DNA from: Paraphaeosphaeria minitans
Lineage: Eukaryota > Ascomycota > Dothideomycetes > Pleosporales > Didymosphaeriaceae
DNA: 64,000 nucleotides
Reading direction: 5' to 3'
Assembly: GCA_015832175.1 (NCBI GenBank)
Contig: WJXW01000004.1
Location: 2,914,001 to 2,978,000 of the forward strand
Shown: positions 8,619 to 20,789 of the stretch, piece by piece
How the letters are laid out: every line of letters begins with the position of its first letter
Numbering within the stretch: the stretch's first letter is position 1
The notes under the pieces: model-generated
The model's input: the letters and a program-made list of their open reading frames with translations, nothing else
Told to the model about the DNA's origin: nothing
Databases searched by the model: none
Translations under genes and position numbers: made by a program

Positions 8619-11300
8619 CTAAACGTACTTGTACCGATATCCCTGCTTCTCGCCCTCGCGCGCAACCCCCACCTCCTGCCGTCCCCACTCCCGCATCAGT
8701 ACTTTGCCCATGAACTCGCGCTCTCCCTGCATCCTTTCTGCCCACTGCCCGTCCCGCTTGTTGACTACCGTCTTCGCGCGCTCCTTCGCGGCCTTGCTAA
8801 GCACCGCCGCGAGTCGCTCGTCCATGGCTCTGTTAATCGCGATCAAATCTTGCTCGCGGGTCTCTGCGTCCATCTTGAGCCTTTCGTTTTCGCGACGGAG
8901 AGTGTCCATCTGAGATTGGAAGTTGGCCATGTTCTCGATTTGTGATGTGATTTCCAGGCTTTTGAGGCGCGTGGTTTCTTTGCGGAGAGATGACGTTTCA
9001 GACTTGAGGGTCTTGAGACTGGCAGCTTGTTTGCGGACGAGAAGGCGAAGGGTTTCGATCTCGGCGTCCTTGGGATCGTTGTGCGTAGAAGATCGCATCG
9101 AGGTTTCCTCCTTACGCGCGGCCTCGGCACGAAGTTGCTCCAGCTGTTGACTCGTCTTCTTTAGCTCCTTCGTAGCTCGCCTTTTCTCTGCGCGTTCCTG
9201 TTCGAGCAGAGCGCCTGCCTTGCGGATTGCATCTTCGGCGTTGTCACGTACGCCTTCTATCTGTGCCTCCACATCGTCATTCAGGTCGTTATGCTCTGAC
9301 TGCAGCTGGCTTAGCCTGTTCTCCACTTCAGCTTTGGTGTCTCTAAGCTTGCTGAGCCTCTTCTCGACATCAGCCACACGACGATCTGCTTCAGCTCGCG
9401 CATCTTGGAGACGTGCATTTGCATCCTCCAACAAGCCCTCAAGCTGCTCAGCATCGGCACGGGTTTTAGCATTACCACGGTGCGCGTCAGCAAGTTGTTG
9501 GCGAAGCGATGAAGCTGTGGCCTCGAGACTCTCGATGCGACCCTGCGCCGTGTTCAGTCGCTGTTCGAGCCGTTCGTGTTCTTCAAAATGCTTCAACACC
9601 TCCTGGTTCTTCGCTTTGACATCATTGCGAGCAGATTCGAGCTGGTTGCGCACGGACAGAAGGCGCGACTCCAGGTGAGCGTCAAGCGAATCAGTCTCTG
9701 TGGCTAGCTGTTTGCTTTGAGCCTCCTCTAACTGTTGGCGCAATGATCTGATCTGAGACTCCAGTTCTTGCTTATGTTCAAGCTGCTGGTCCTTGTGCGC
9801 GAGCTGCTCTTGCGCGGATGCTACCTCCGATTCCAAGTGGTCAATCCGAGACTGGAGTTCTGATACGCGCATTTTATGAGACTGAATGGTCCCTTCCGAA
9901 GACGCATGGAGTGCACGGCTTGCAAGCGCTTCTTCGCGGGCTGACTGAGTGTCTGCTGCAGCTCTTTCGAGGTCGGCTTGCAAGCCATTCGCACGCTTTT
10001 GCAGTGCAGCGAACTTTTGCTGCAACTCAACTACCTCGGTGGTTTGGATCAGTGTCTCGCCTTGTTTGATTGAATGATCAGCCTTGTTCAAATTTTGCAA
10101 GTCTTGTTCGTGCGAATCTTGAAGCTCACGCAATTCCCGCTCATGCGACTCTCTCAGCTGGCTCAGCTCATCTTTCACAAGCGCCAGGACTTGTCCACTG
10201 GAGGCAACGTCGGTGTCCACAGTACGCTTCGCTTCCTCCAACGAACGCACTTGCCGTTCGAAGTCTTCTCCTTGTCTCTGAAGTGTGGCATTGTTCTGCA
10301 GCCGCAGTTCCTCGCCGAACTCCCTCATCTTCCCGTTGAACTCCTCTTCCTGCGCCTTTAGCTGGCTATCGAATGACGCACAAGCCTCGTCTGCCTCTTG
10401 CCGTAGTCGACTGTTGAATTCCTGTAGTTGTTCGATCTGGGCTTTTTGCTTGTACGAACCGTTTCGCGCATCTTCCAGATCTGAACGTGTGTAGGAGAGC
10501 AGGGTCTCAAGTTGGGTGATTCGCGTGACGGCAGCATGCTCTTGCTCTTGCAGACGCGATCCAAGCTCCTCGACTTGCTGTTGCAGCGTCTTTCGCTCAA
10601 GCTCAGCGATACGTTCTGGGGCGTGATGTATGACTGTTTCTTGGGTCGGTTTTCGCGGGGTATCGTAATCCTCGACCGTCGGCTGGAGCGACCGCGCTCT
10701 TGCGGGGGAAGGGGTTGGAACCTGGAGCATGTTCTGCTTAGGAATGCGGAGCGGCGTGGACGTGAGCACATTGCCTCCCAGATCCGAATCCGGAAGCGCG
10801 CTGAGGTAGCTTCTGACCTTCTCTTCATTCTCCATGGACGCTTCAGAAGGCGCTTTGTTGGTTGAGCGGCTCTTCGCGGTGCCGTTGACGCGTGTTGCAG
10901 TCGACGCTGGACGCGGCTCTGCGTCAGAATCACTATCGGCGGGGCTTCCCTCTGCAGCGTTGGTGTCTTTTGTCCGCACCTGGTCTGGCCTTGCAGTTGT
11001 ATTTGCTTTGGTCTCCTTTCGCGACCGGATCTGCCGTGCCAGCGGAAGTTCGGTCGTCATCCAATAAGTCATATTCATTGTGAAGTCTTCCGGTCCTTCG
11101 ATGTCGCTGGTTTCCACCACATCTACGTTTGGTTGGTGCTTATGGTCCAGTTCGGTGGACTCGAACGTCGAATCGAGGCCGAGTACGTCGAGGTCCATCT
11201 CGTACTGCGACCCGCCTTCCGAAGTGTCGCGTCGCGGGTTGTGTTGTGGAGATGGCCACCGCGTAGGGCTCGCTGTATATGAAGAGTGCGTTCGCGCCAT
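8619..11300 (-). CDS. Long coiled-coil protein (possibly spindle-pole or septal-type scaffold)
   Basis: A single open frame of 893 aa from the ATG at 11300 (context AGCATGG; the longer frame upstream has only a GTG). The N-terminal 240 residues are acidic and Ser/Pro-rich, with PTPSPARARS and TPRKPTQE as possible proline-directed phosphosites. From about residue 245 to 860 it is almost continuous heptad coiled coil (runs such as QQQVEELGSRLQEQEH and REESTR-like Glu/Gln/Leu repeats), ending in a basic tail KQGYRYKYV. I do not recognise a defined domain. Fungal proteins of this shape include spindle-pole-body components (Cut12/SnaD type), but that link is a guess from architecture only. No intron is seen. 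Confidence 0.75.
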   Translation of the reverse strand: MARTHSSYTASPTRWPSPQHNPRRDTSEGGSQYEMDLDVLGLDSTFESTELDHKHQPNVDVVETSDIEGPEDFTMNMTYWMTTELPLARQIRSRKETKANTTARPDQVRTKDTNAAEGSPADSDSDAEPRPASTATRVNGTAKSRSTNKAPSEASMENEEKVRSYLSALPDSDLGGNVLTSTPLRIPKQNMLQVPTPSPARARSLQPTVEDYDTPRKPTQETVIHHAPERIAELERKTLQQQVEELGSRLQEQEHAAVTRITQLETLLSYTRSDLEDARNGSYKQKAQIEQLQEFNSRLRQEADEACASFDSQLKAQEEEFNGKMREFGEELRLQNNATLQRQGEDFERQVRSLEEAKRTVDTDVASSGQVLALVKDELSQLRESHERELRELQDSHEQDLQNLNKADHSIKQGETLIQTTEVVELQQKFAALQKRANGLQADLERAAADTQSAREEALASRALHASSEGTIQSHKMRVSELQSRIDHLESEVASAQEQLAHKDQQLEHKQELESQIRSLRQQLEEAQSKQLATETDSLDAHLESRLLSVRNQLESARNDVKAKNQEVLKHFEEHERLEQRLNTAQGRIESLEATASSLRQQLADAHRGNAKTRADAEQLEGLLEDANARLQDARAEADRRVADVEKRLSKLRDTKAEVENRLSQLQSEHNDLNDDVEAQIEGVRDNAEDAIRKAGALLEQERAEKRRATKELKKTSQQLEQLRAEAARKEETSMRSSTHNDPKDAEIETLRLLVRKQAASLKTLKSETSSLRKETTRLKSLEITSQIENMANFQSQMDTLRRENERLKMDAETREQDLIAINRAMDERLAAVLSKAAKERAKTVVNKRDGQWAERMQGEREFMGKVLMREWGRQEVGVAREGEKQGYRYKYV

Positions 11301-12550
11301 GCTGCATGGTATGCAGACTTGCACGTGCGGAGGGCGATTTGGTGGGCAGAAGATGTGTGATAAGAATTGTGTTTGTTTGTTTGTTGATGCGGCCAGGCGC
11401 AGGGTGCTTCGGACGCGACCGCTTCGAGGTGCCTAGCGCCCTGGCCCGTGCTCGGGGTTCCCCATGTGCTTCAGATGTTCGCCGGGACGTGTTTCGACAA
11501 GGCTGACCTCTCGTCCCTGACTACTCGTACGCTCCTACATGATCTGCGATGCTCCGGACTGCTCTGCTGAGTGCCCATGATCCGTGATGCTGCAGACTGC
11601 TCTGCTGTGCGCCATGTAGCATGGACGACTGATGGAGTCGAAGGGCGGCTCATTCGGTCTCCCATCCAGAGCAGCACCTCACACCTCAGCCTCATTCCGG
11701 TGTGTCTCGGCTCGGGCTGACCGTTCACCGCAGACCCGCTCGGTCTCTGCCTGCAGATAGGTATCTAATCAAGCCAACTGGTGCGCGAGCGTCTTTGCAT
11801 CCGATGCCGCTGGACCCGTGTACAGCCCTGTAGCAACTATCGATACCTAGGTCGTCGGTACCTACAGTAGGTACCTACAGTAGGTGCACCACAAACTCGC
11901 TGCGGCACAGATGGACCTATCACAACTACCTGGCGGCAACCTTTACAGCCCAGCAGTCCACACGACACGCCCGACACGCCAACCAAGACGGCTTCGTGCG
12001 CTAAAGGATCCCATGTCCTCTTCACGGCCCTCCGAGCCCTCGGACGAGTCAGTTGCTGTGTGCAGATGTGATCGAAGCCTTTCTTTTGGATGGGCGAGCT
12101 TCTGGCCCCTTGTCAGCGCCCGCAACTTCTCTCCGCAAACACCAGCGACTCGCCGAACCGCCTGATCGAGCGCCTTCATCGAATCATCTGCCACACCAAG
12201 GTTCATTTCGCCCTGCCGCCCCCACCGTTTCCCGCTAGCCCTCCTCTAGCCAAGCTTGCTTTTCTCTCCCATCACGCTCGCCCAGAATAGAAGCTGGATG
12301 ATAAGCGAGACCGGGATCCGAATCCCCATTGTTCTCGACCACTTCATTAATACGGACACGAGGGCATCATACCTACCTACAGTCCTTCGCTTCCCCTCTT
12401 TAGCTAAAATACCTCCACGGTGCTCCTGCGCGCGCAAGCATCGCTCGTCGCACGCGACATGACCAGCTAACAAACGATGCTACTGCGACAACCACGGTCG
12501 CCAACAACCCGCACGACAGAAGGAATCAGCCGCGTGCGCCGGGGAACGAG
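11301..12550. other. Intergenic region with palindromic TACCTA cluster
   Basis: No gene recognised in 1.25 kb. At 11843-11886 there is a dense cluster of the genome's recurrent motif: ATACCTAG, then a 13-bp unit GGTACCTACAGTA in tandem, then GGTG. A further ATACCTACCTACAG is at about 12370. The part near 12550 is the presumed promoter of the next gene. Confidence 0.5.
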
Positions 12551-13551
12551 ATGACATCGAACGGGACCTCGTGGGTCTTTCCACCAGCGCTCAACGCCAC
12601 TTTCGTGAACGACTTCTATGTCCACTATGCTCAGGCCCACAATGACACCGAAGACGACAACGGCGTAATCTCGTTGCTACTCGCTGCAGTGCGGAACCTA
12701 ACGTTAGAAGAACGTGTTGATGTTGGTTTCCAGAACGAGGGCTGGGGCGGGGAAGACGCAGTCGTCAGCGTGGGAGATACTATCGAGGGTGGTTTCAAAG
12801 ACCATGAACTCAGAATCTACGGATTGAATTGCATTCTATGCAAGACAGGGCGTGGACATGAAAGCATCGAGAACGCATGCTCTAATTGTTCGTGTATAGC
12901 CTGGCGCTGAAACCGCGTCTCGGTATCATCTTGGGCCTAACATGAGTAGATACCGAAACCGACAACGTACAGTATTACTCCAAGAGACAGGGACCTGGCG
13001 GCCTATCTCTGGACCTACCGGAGCTTGACCAGTACTCGACCCTTCCAAATGAGACAAGCGGTCTCTGTATCTTCAGTCTTCCAAGAGAGCCTGGCTCCTT
13101 CCACTTCGATGACTATTCGGTCCCGTTCCTCGTTCAGGAACAAGAAACCTTACAGAGGAAAGTTTTCAACGAGTCTAACCCGACCGGTGTCATCGCACCA
13201 CGACCATCGTACGCGGTTCCCTCACCACCCCCCGAAGTGTCTGTAGGAGCAGTCAGGCAGGAGGAGACCCCGAGAAATCCCAATCTCATCGTCGGCGTTG
13301 TGGTCGGCGTGCTAGCCGCTGCATCCATCATTATGGGAGTGATCATCTGGCTGTGGACAAGGAGGTCTGGCAGGAAGAACCCTTACGGCTCTACGATGGA
13401 TACAGGGCCCGCAACACCACAGCCTAGAGTTCGGACGCCGCAAAGTGTTCCACTGCAACAGGTTCAACCGGTAGTGCGAAGACCAGACAGCAGCGGCGAT
13501 GTTCCGCCGGCTTACCACGAAGTCGTACGCGCCAAGGAAACAGAACCTTAG
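12551..13551 (+). CDS. Single-pass cell-surface protein, unknown function
   Basis: Proposed exons are 12551-12893 and 12950-13551 (56-nt intron, GTATAG...GAGTAG, branch CCTAAC), giving 314 aa. Only this donor/acceptor combination joins the two open frames in phase. The extracellular part has several N-glycosylation sequons (NGT, NAT, NDT, NLT) and cysteines. A single transmembrane helix (LIVGVVVGVLAAASIIMGVIIWLW, about residues 222-245) is followed by the basic stop-transfer WTRRSGRK and a Pro/Gln-rich cytosolic tail with PPAYHE, a possible WW/arrestin-binding motif. The architecture resembles Mid2/WSC-type surface proteins of filamentous fungi, but no named domain is evident. No cleavable signal peptide is visible at the chosen ATG, so the true 5' end could differ. 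Confidence 0.6.
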
Positions 13552-14470
13552 CGGACGTACAGAGGTGTGGATCTTGAACACTATCTTACAAGCGGGACAA
13601 TAGCTTTGGAGCCCATGCAGAGACATGGAACCCGGCGATTCTCTTCGACATGTTTTGTACATGGCTGCCTGTTACCAATCACAAACGCAATACCCTAGTC
13701 ATACTTTCGTACCCGACGAAGTCTTTGACATGACGAGAATCAATCGAACAGCAAATTCACTTGTGCCCAATGTACATCAAGTTCAAATGCGCCCAAAGTA
13801 CATCAAGTTCAAATGCGCCCAAAGTACATCGAGTTCAAATGCGACTGTGTAAGCATAACGATGGGCAGCACGGTAGCTCCTGATCACGCGCAGCCATCGT
13901 CTACCAGCTGGAATACGGCCGCGGAATCTTTCCCAAGTCTTCACGACATATCATGCATCCTTGAATCAACTTTTGTCAAATTCGTCATCGCTTGCTTAGA
14001 AATACTCACGGCTTCCAAACAACTACCAACCAACACCAAATGTGTACCAATGATACAAGCGCCAACAATGAAACCATGCATGCAGCACCACATTATTAAC
14101 ACTTCATACAAGATGCTGCTTCTCAAACCCCACGTGACGCTCTTATCCGCGGCCTTCCCACCGCAACTCAACGCTTAATCGGCTAGCTCAGCCGCAAGCG
14201 CACCCGACGGAGAACCCCAACTCCATTATTCCCAGCACCTCAACCAATGACGACGGTGAATCACACGATGCTTCCTGCACGCAAGTGGAGGCAGCTTGTC
14301 TCGCCGGTTGTCGGTGTGGGTAAGGTTAAGTATCTGGGGTGCCCGGCGCGCGGGGATATGGGAATCGAGATTGCTGTGCTTTGCAACATTTGTTCATCGT
14401 GAGCGCTCCGGGGTCGGAATACTTTCCGCAAGCAGTTTTGTGGTGAATTCCTGCTCACCGCATAATCGTA
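13552..14470. other. Intergenic region with a 26-bp repeat
   Basis: This is 0.9 kb upstream of the MFS gene. Three copies of a 26-bp unit (GTACATCAAGTTCAAATGCG then CCCAAA) lie at 13772-13797, 13798-13823 and 13824-13845 (partial). CACGTGAC occurs at about 14132. No gene recognised. Confidence 0.6.
13772..13845. repeat. 26-bp tandem repeat, nearly three copies
   Basis: Copies begin at 13772, 13798 and 13824. The third has one substitution (CATCGAG for CATCAAG) and is truncated. Confidence 0.9.
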
Positions 14471-16116
14471 ATGGCTAATAAAGAGACATTGGACGTGGAG
14501 AAGGGCGCGAATCATGCAACGGAGAAAGGCGAGGGCGTAAATCAGTTATCCAGTCATGATGTCGGCGAGAGAGCTCATGCCACCGAAACATCGAGAAGAC
14601 ACCACGCAGCGTGCTCGTCACCACCACGAGAAGAATACGAAGAGGAGGAAATTGAGCGTATACCGACGTATCGCTCTCGCGCTGTATCAACGAAACCAAA
14701 TGCTCTGAAACAAATCACAAAGACGATAACCGCACGCTCCAATGCGTCGGTTGTTGACCCGGGCCCGCCGCCAGAAGGAGGCGTCAAGGCGTGGCTGCAG
14801 GTCTTTGCTGGCATGCTGGTTGTTACGAACACGTGGGGCATGATTGCGACTTTTGGGGTGTTCCAGAGTTATTACACGACGGAGTTGGGGATGGAGCCGA
14901 GTGCAGTGAGTTGGATAGGGAGCATGCAGATGTTGGGACATTTTGGGCTGGGTACGTTACGACGAACAACAGAAGCTGACAAGTCCGCAAACGTGCAATG
15001 GCATATGATTCTCCAGGATGAACCATCATCCACGGGGCATAATCATCACCCAGCCGACACCACCTCCTACTGTCTAGAAACGCATAAAGCTAACCCAGCC
15101 CAGGCATATTCACCGGCCGCGCCCTCGACGCCGGTTTCTTCCACTGGGTCGTCATCCCCGGCATGCTCCTCTCCGCGCTCGGCATCTTCCTCACCAGCCT
15201 CTGCCACACCTACTGGCAGTTCTTCCTAGCGCAGGGCGTTATGAATGGCATCGGCAACGGCTGCCAATTCACGCCCTCCATGTCCCTCGTAACGACGTAT
15301 TTTGCACGCAATCGCAGCGCCGCCCTCGCCGTCATGGCCTGCGGCTCCGCCATCGGCGGCCTCCTCTATCCCACCATCGCCCGCCAGCTCCTCCCGCAGC
15401 TCGGCTTCCCATGGACCGTCCGCGTAATGGGCTTCATCATGCTCGCCGTCGGAGCCGTGTACACCTCCCTCCTCAGACCGCGCCTCCCACCCCGCAAAAG
15501 CGGGCCGCTGTTCGAGCTCAGCGCCTTCCGCGAGGCGCCGTACACGCTCTACGTCATCGGACTGTTCCTCGTGTGTCTGGGCCTATACTTCGCCTTCTAC
15601 TACATCTCCGCGTACGCCGTCAACATCATCGGCGTCTCCTACGGCACCTCCATCAACCTCATCCTCATCCTCAACGGCATGGGTCTCCCCGGTCGCCTCC
15701 TCCCGGGGTACATTGCGAACCGCTGGCTGGGGCCGTACAACACGCTCATCCCGCTGGCCTTCACCACCTCGCTGCTCATGTACTGCTGGGCCGCCGTCAG
15801 GACCGAGGCCTCGCTGTACGCATTCACCATCCTGTATGGCTTCTTCAGCGCGGGGTTCCAGGGCTTGTTCCCCGCGGTGATGGCGAATCTGACAAGGGAT
15901 ATGAGCAAGGTGGGGACGCGGAATGGGATGGGGTTGAGTGTGGTGGGGTGGGCGAGTTTGTGTGGGCCACCGATTGCGGGGGCTTTGATACAGAGAAGTG
16001 GGGGCGGGTATCTTGCCGCACAGATGTGGGCGGGGACAATGATGCTAGTGGGGAGTTGTACGATTTTGGTGGGGAGGATCTGTATCACTGGGTGGAGGAT
16101 CAGAGAGAGGGTTTGA
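14471..16116 (+). CDS. MFS transporter, monocarboxylate-transporter-like (MCT/MCH family)
   Basis: Exons 14471-14951 and 15104-16116, with a 152-nt intron (GTACGT...CCCAG), giving 497 aa. A hydrophilic N-terminus of about 95 residues ends in [16 protein letters not shown], the typical entry to TM1 in fungal MCH/MCT-like permeases. It is followed by [26 protein letters not shown] and, after the intron, [14 protein letters not shown]. About 12 membrane helices follow, with [17 protein letters not shown] (TM4-5), MACGSAIGG and GLPGRLLPG in the second half. Substrate cannot be told from sequence; relatives include riboflavin and monocarboxylate carriers and many orphans. No metabolic cluster surrounds it. 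The first two-thirds of the intron lacks stops in one frame, but only the chosen join keeps TGRAL in phase. Confidence 0.9.
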
Positions 16117-17916
16117 TAGTCAATCGATGAGACCATTGGACTACCTTTTTTTTTATAGGTCGTGTGCACGAAGGTGGGTGGGGTGGATTCGGGAATGGAG
16201 TGCTGCATGGATGGGGCATTACGGCACGTCCTGGAACAGAAGGAAGGCATGTAGAGACAACGATCCTGCTGAAGTTGTGTCGAAGACTCCACCGAAACGA
16301 CAGATGGCATGGAAGTGTGAAAGTCGCATAGACATTGACTGCCAGGCGCTTGAAGAGGGACGAATGTCTTGAACACTATTGAAAGAAAGCCGAGACGCAG
16401 TGTTACATCGAGGAGTGACTGAAACAAAGACAGGAGCAAGAAAAAAAAATCAAATTGCATACAGAATATGTCGGCGAAACAGAAAAAGAGAATATAGTAA
16501 ACAAGGAAACACGTATCCAACTCGTCCTCCACCAATCACCATGGACCGCAGACTAAACTTGCTCGTAGGAACTTTCATGACACCATACCATCACTCAGAC
16601 CTCAATGTGTAGCGAAGTCGACGATGCACTCAGCCCCAAAGCCACGACTTAGCGTGACCTGTAGGCGGGCCCCGAGTAGGATTTGCCGTACGTCAGCCTT
16701 GCGACTCCCAGCAAGCTGGCTCTGACGTACACTTTACCAACCACTTGGAAGGATCTTAAGCTTATTTGGTTGGCCGTGTCCTCATGTGGCAGTCAGGCGT
16801 AGGCTGTGAACAGGGAAATCCGCGGTTCGAGCGGCTGCTGGTTGCTGCTGCTGTGATCTCCGGGCTTCCACACATCGTCTCCATGGATGGTTCTTCGGAT
16901 GGTTCCTTCGTAGTTGCTTCGACACACGTATCTGGTGGCGGGTGCGGCACGGGTGTGGGGGCCGGGGATTCTCTGTCATGGTGTTTGGCGAGGGAGGTGT
17001 AGATTATTCCGCAAGGAGGTCATCCGTTCAGAAACCCATCTCTATGTAGACGTCATCCTCGTCAGGGAGCGACTGGTAGTGTCCATGGATCCTTGTTGGC
17101 GGTGGTGATGTCGTCAATGCACAGCTGTTGCAGCAATGTGGCAGTGGTCATTCAGCGGCCGTTTAGCTGGAATATCTACTAGACGGTGTTCCGCCGTTGG
17201 TCGAGCAGGAGTGATTCGCGTCCTTGGGCTGCCCGCAGTTTGGGCACTTGGGTGGTGGAGGAAAGCTACTCTGCATTATGCCCATTGCGGATTTTTCAAC
17301 GCAGGAACAGGTGCAAACCGAGATGGTATATTGGTTGACTAGTGCGTGGGAGTATCCTGAAAGATAAGAGGAGAGATTCTGGGCAGTATTGAAACATGAA
17401 TATCTGGATGAATGGGCAATAGGCTATTCTGCTATTCAGTGTCTCGGTGGTAGTGAGAGTGGTCGTCGATCTGGTGTCTCCACCGCCTCGGGACCCATTG
17501 TGAACCATTTATACAAACCCAAGCTCTCGGTGCCATTTCCAGAAGAATGCCATAGTGACAACGCGTGGGCCGCAAAGCCAATGCCTGAAACATGGTTCAT
17601 TGAAAACGCCTGCAAGTCAGTGCGGGATGAGTGGGTCGACCTGGAGCGGCAGTTGGGCCGTTGAGCTTGGAAGTAAATACGAGAAGAGCCAGTCTTTGCG
17701 CACCGCCACGAGAAGGTCGAGAGAAGGTGAGGATTCAGTCGGACCTGCGTCGTAGCTAAATTGGGCGCGCTAGACCGTAACCGGCCATGTCTTCTCGGCC
17801 GCGAGCTTGGACGGCGTCGGTCAGCGATACGTCACTGGATATTTCACGTGGCGCGTCTCGCAAGCAGGGCAAAACACACACTGCGCGACACGAGAGCACA
17901 CATCGTAGCAGTAACA
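16117..17916. other. Intergenic region (1.8 kb), nothing recognised
   Basis: Short unconvincing frames only. The last 75 bp upstream of the phosphatase start contain CACGTGGCGCG at 17845-17855. Confidence 0.5.
17845..17855 (+). promoter_or_regulatory. E-box CACGTGGCGCG upstream of the PhoD-like gene
   Basis: CACGTG lies 72 bp before the ATG. Pho4/NUC-1-type bHLH regulators of phosphate starvation bind CACGTGGG-like sites, so a phosphate-response role is conceivable. The same 11-mer recurs at 30738-30748 in the NOSIP/tafazzin spacer, which argues for a more general factor. Confidence 0.3.
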
Positions 17917-20039
17917 ATGGCCTCGCTGAGCGACGTGATCGCACTCGTGAGCTCGCTGGCCCTGCGCCTGAGCGTATACATCTTCCTTAGATGGGTAAGT
18001 ACCGGTAGCTCGCGACTGACTCCGATTCTGCCCGCCTACCTAACTCCACTCCACCCCCGTCCAATGTATTGTCTAAGCAGAACCTGACTATTGATTACCA
18101 CAGATACCTACATCTGTCAGTCTACACTCCCGTAGAGCGCACTTCTTATTTTAACGACAGGAATAACAGATCGTACCGCCTCTCGCTACCGCGCTGGCCC
18201 TGGTCTACATCCCATCCTTCTTCATAAGCCTCCAGGATACTGCGCCATTCAAAATCTTATCCGACGAGCTGAACATAATTGTAAAAGAGGCAGTCGACAC
18301 CAGTGACTCCGAGTCTTCTGAGCGCGTGGGGCTGCTCGAGGGCGCAGACGACGGACCCCTGCAAGAGCTGGATGTCCAGGAGGAGATTCAGTATGAAGAG
18401 CGCCAGCCAAAGATCTTACGGACCTTGCTCACGGGCAGACCGAGCCCGTCATCCATCTTTTGGAGCTGGGCCACATTCGGCATCAACATGGCTCTGCTGG
18501 CCATGACAGCAGACGTCATCTATCGTGCCCAGATCTTCCATCCACATCACCACGCGAGCTTTGGCCGCATAGGCTATGTTTCCGATACCTACGCCAACAT
18601 CCTTGTGCGGGAGCCGTATGCGTATGACGTCAAGGTGCTCTACAGGTCTATAGATGACTATGAGCGGTCATGGATGCAGAGGACGCTCCAGTCAAGCCAG
18701 CCCGAGTACTGGCTTACGGGCGACTCCGACTTCACTACCAACATCAAGATCGATCGTGGGTTCCCCAGAATAAACACCGTCAGAAACTGATCTCGTTGCT
18801 TACTCATGTGTAGACCTGCGTCCGAACACTCCCTACGAGTACGTGATTGAGACTTCCAGTGGGAATACCACAGGAACTTTCACCACACCGCCACGACCAG
18901 GACACTTGTCCGCTTTCAGAGACGACAAGTACACCTTTCTTCATTCGAGCTGCATCAAACCACGTAAGTCCATCGACGAGCGGGTCACATAAACAAGAAT
19001 ACTCATCGTATCTGCAGGCGTGCCCTATTCGCCCCTCCAACATCCTCTGCACTTCCCTGGATTCAAGCATCTGGCCCGTTGGATCCCTGAACTGAAACCA
19101 TACTTCATGCTATTTCTAGGAGACTTCATTTACGCCGACGTCCCGCTCCAGCGAGGCAAAGATGCAGAGTACTACCGCCGGGAATACCGACAGGTCTACT
19201 CCTCCCCCGACTGGCCCTCCGTCAGTGAAGACCTCCCATGGATTCACGTCATTGACGACCATGAAATCCAGAATGACTGGAACGGCAACATGACCGGCGT
19301 CGCCTTACCCGCGTATGATGCCTTCCAGCACTACCATGCAGCCGCCAACCCCCCAGCCCATAGGCAAGGCCACACGTACTTCAGTTTCGTCCAGGGCCCC
19401 GCGGACTTTTTCCTTGTCGAGACCCGCGCCTACCGTAGCCCCGAGAACTCTGACCCCAATGATCCCGCCAAGACGATGCTCGGTGCCACGCAATTCGACG
19501 ACTTACTCTCCTGGATCGCGACGCCGCCTCCACGAGGTGTCCACTGGAAGATCATCGTCACGGGGGTCCCGTTCACGAGGAATTGGCAATTTGGCTCTGA
19601 AGATACCTGGGGCGGGTACCTCGTTGAGCGGCGCCGGATTCTCGAAGCCGCGTGGTCGCTCTCATCTACACACGGCGTCGGCGTCGTCATCCTCAGCGGC
19701 GACCGCCACGAGTTCGCCGCGACGTCGTTTCCGCCGCCTAAGGACTCGGACTGGCCCGTCAGTGCGACGGTGCACGAGTTCAGCACGAGCCCGCTGTCCA
19801 TGTTTTACTTGCCCTTCCGCACGTACAGCGAGATTGACGACGGCGACGTGTGCATCAAGTATCTGCCGGATGGGAACAGCAAGTTTGGCGCGGTGGAAAT
19901 CACGGCGCCCGAGACGAGCGAGCAGAGTCTGCTCAAGTATCGGCTATTTGTTGACGGGGAGGAGACGTGGACGCATGTCATTTCTACGCCGCCGCTAAGG
20001 GATGGGAGCAAGAGGGCGAAGGATGCGGTGTGGAGTTGA
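17917..20039 (+). CDS. Membrane-anchored PhoD-like metallophosphatase
   Basis: Exon 1 is 17917-17994, followed by 18170-18755, 18814-18963 and 19018-20039, giving 611 aa. A 12-nt microexon at 18104-18115 (encoding Ile-Pro-Thr-Ser) may be inserted in phase, splitting a 175-nt gap into introns of 109 and 54 nt; that would give 615 aa. N-terminal hydrophobic segments (LVSSLALRLSVYIFLRW, ALALVYIPSFF) and one near residue 130 (WATFGINMALLAMTADVIY) suggest membrane anchoring. A small beta-rich domain (LRPNTPYEYVIET) precedes the catalytic domain, with metal-binding motifs LGDFIYAD, DDHEIQNDW and LSGDRHEF. PhoD-like enzymes hydrolyse phosphomonoesters or diesters with bound metal; the physiological substrate of this fungal branch is unknown. 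Confidence 0.88.
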
Positions 20040-20789
20040 AGAGGGTGGGAAATTGGAGGAACGGGCTTGGCATCTCTGAAGGTCAGTCTTTACCTGGGCG
20101 ATCATGCGTTGTGTAGGATAGGGATACGTGCACTGGAAGCACAATTGGCATCGACTTGGAGGAAACCACGGGAGCTCGGCTCGTACAACAGCGTTCGCCA
20201 TCAGCGCGGCAGCACCCAGCTGGCAGCTACGATGCGTCAGCCAGCAGGGGGTTGGATAAGGCATTCGAGTCAGGCTCGTGTAGCGATTACCACAGTACCA
20301 TATCATCCTGTACATCTACCATCAATTCGATAGTACACGTGCACTTCGACCGCCCTTCGATAGTCCAAACAATAATCGCGTGGACCCTGCTTCGTTTCAC
20401 CATCGTCTGTCAGTGTCAGTGTCAATGTCACGATGCGGGTGTGCGTTCGCGGTGTGGCCGACGGAACGGTGCCGAGGTCTATGAATAGGTGCCTGGGTGC
20501 TTGAACGGCGTGCACGTGCGCTCGATAGCGTGGCATGGATCGAACGTAGCCGCAACGAGTGCGGACCATGGATTATTTTCTTTTTTTTTTCTTCTTTCGC
20601 CGTTGGTGGGAAAATAGAGGGTTGGTCGGATGGGGATATTGGTGGCGGTAGAGAAATGGATGTGCAACGAGGGGAGTGGGAAAACGTTGGAGAAGATTGA
20701 CGGGATAGGTAGGTATCGTGGTGGCTTGTAGGTATTGCATCAGGTCAAAGCACGCATGCATGCAGCAAACATGTTCGTTCGCTATCTAT
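20040..20789. other. Convergent intergenic region
   Basis: 750 bp between the 3' ends of the phosphatase gene and TRM61. There is a T-run at 20579-20591 and a GGTAGGTATC motif at about 20707. No gene seen. Confidence 0.5.

Noticed and set aside
13134..13346. Minus-strand Thr/Met-rich frame
   Set aside because: Opposite strand of the single-pass surface protein.
15639..16535. 298-codon minus-strand frame
   Set aside because: Shadow of the MFS transporter exon on the opposite strand; its composition follows the sense codons.
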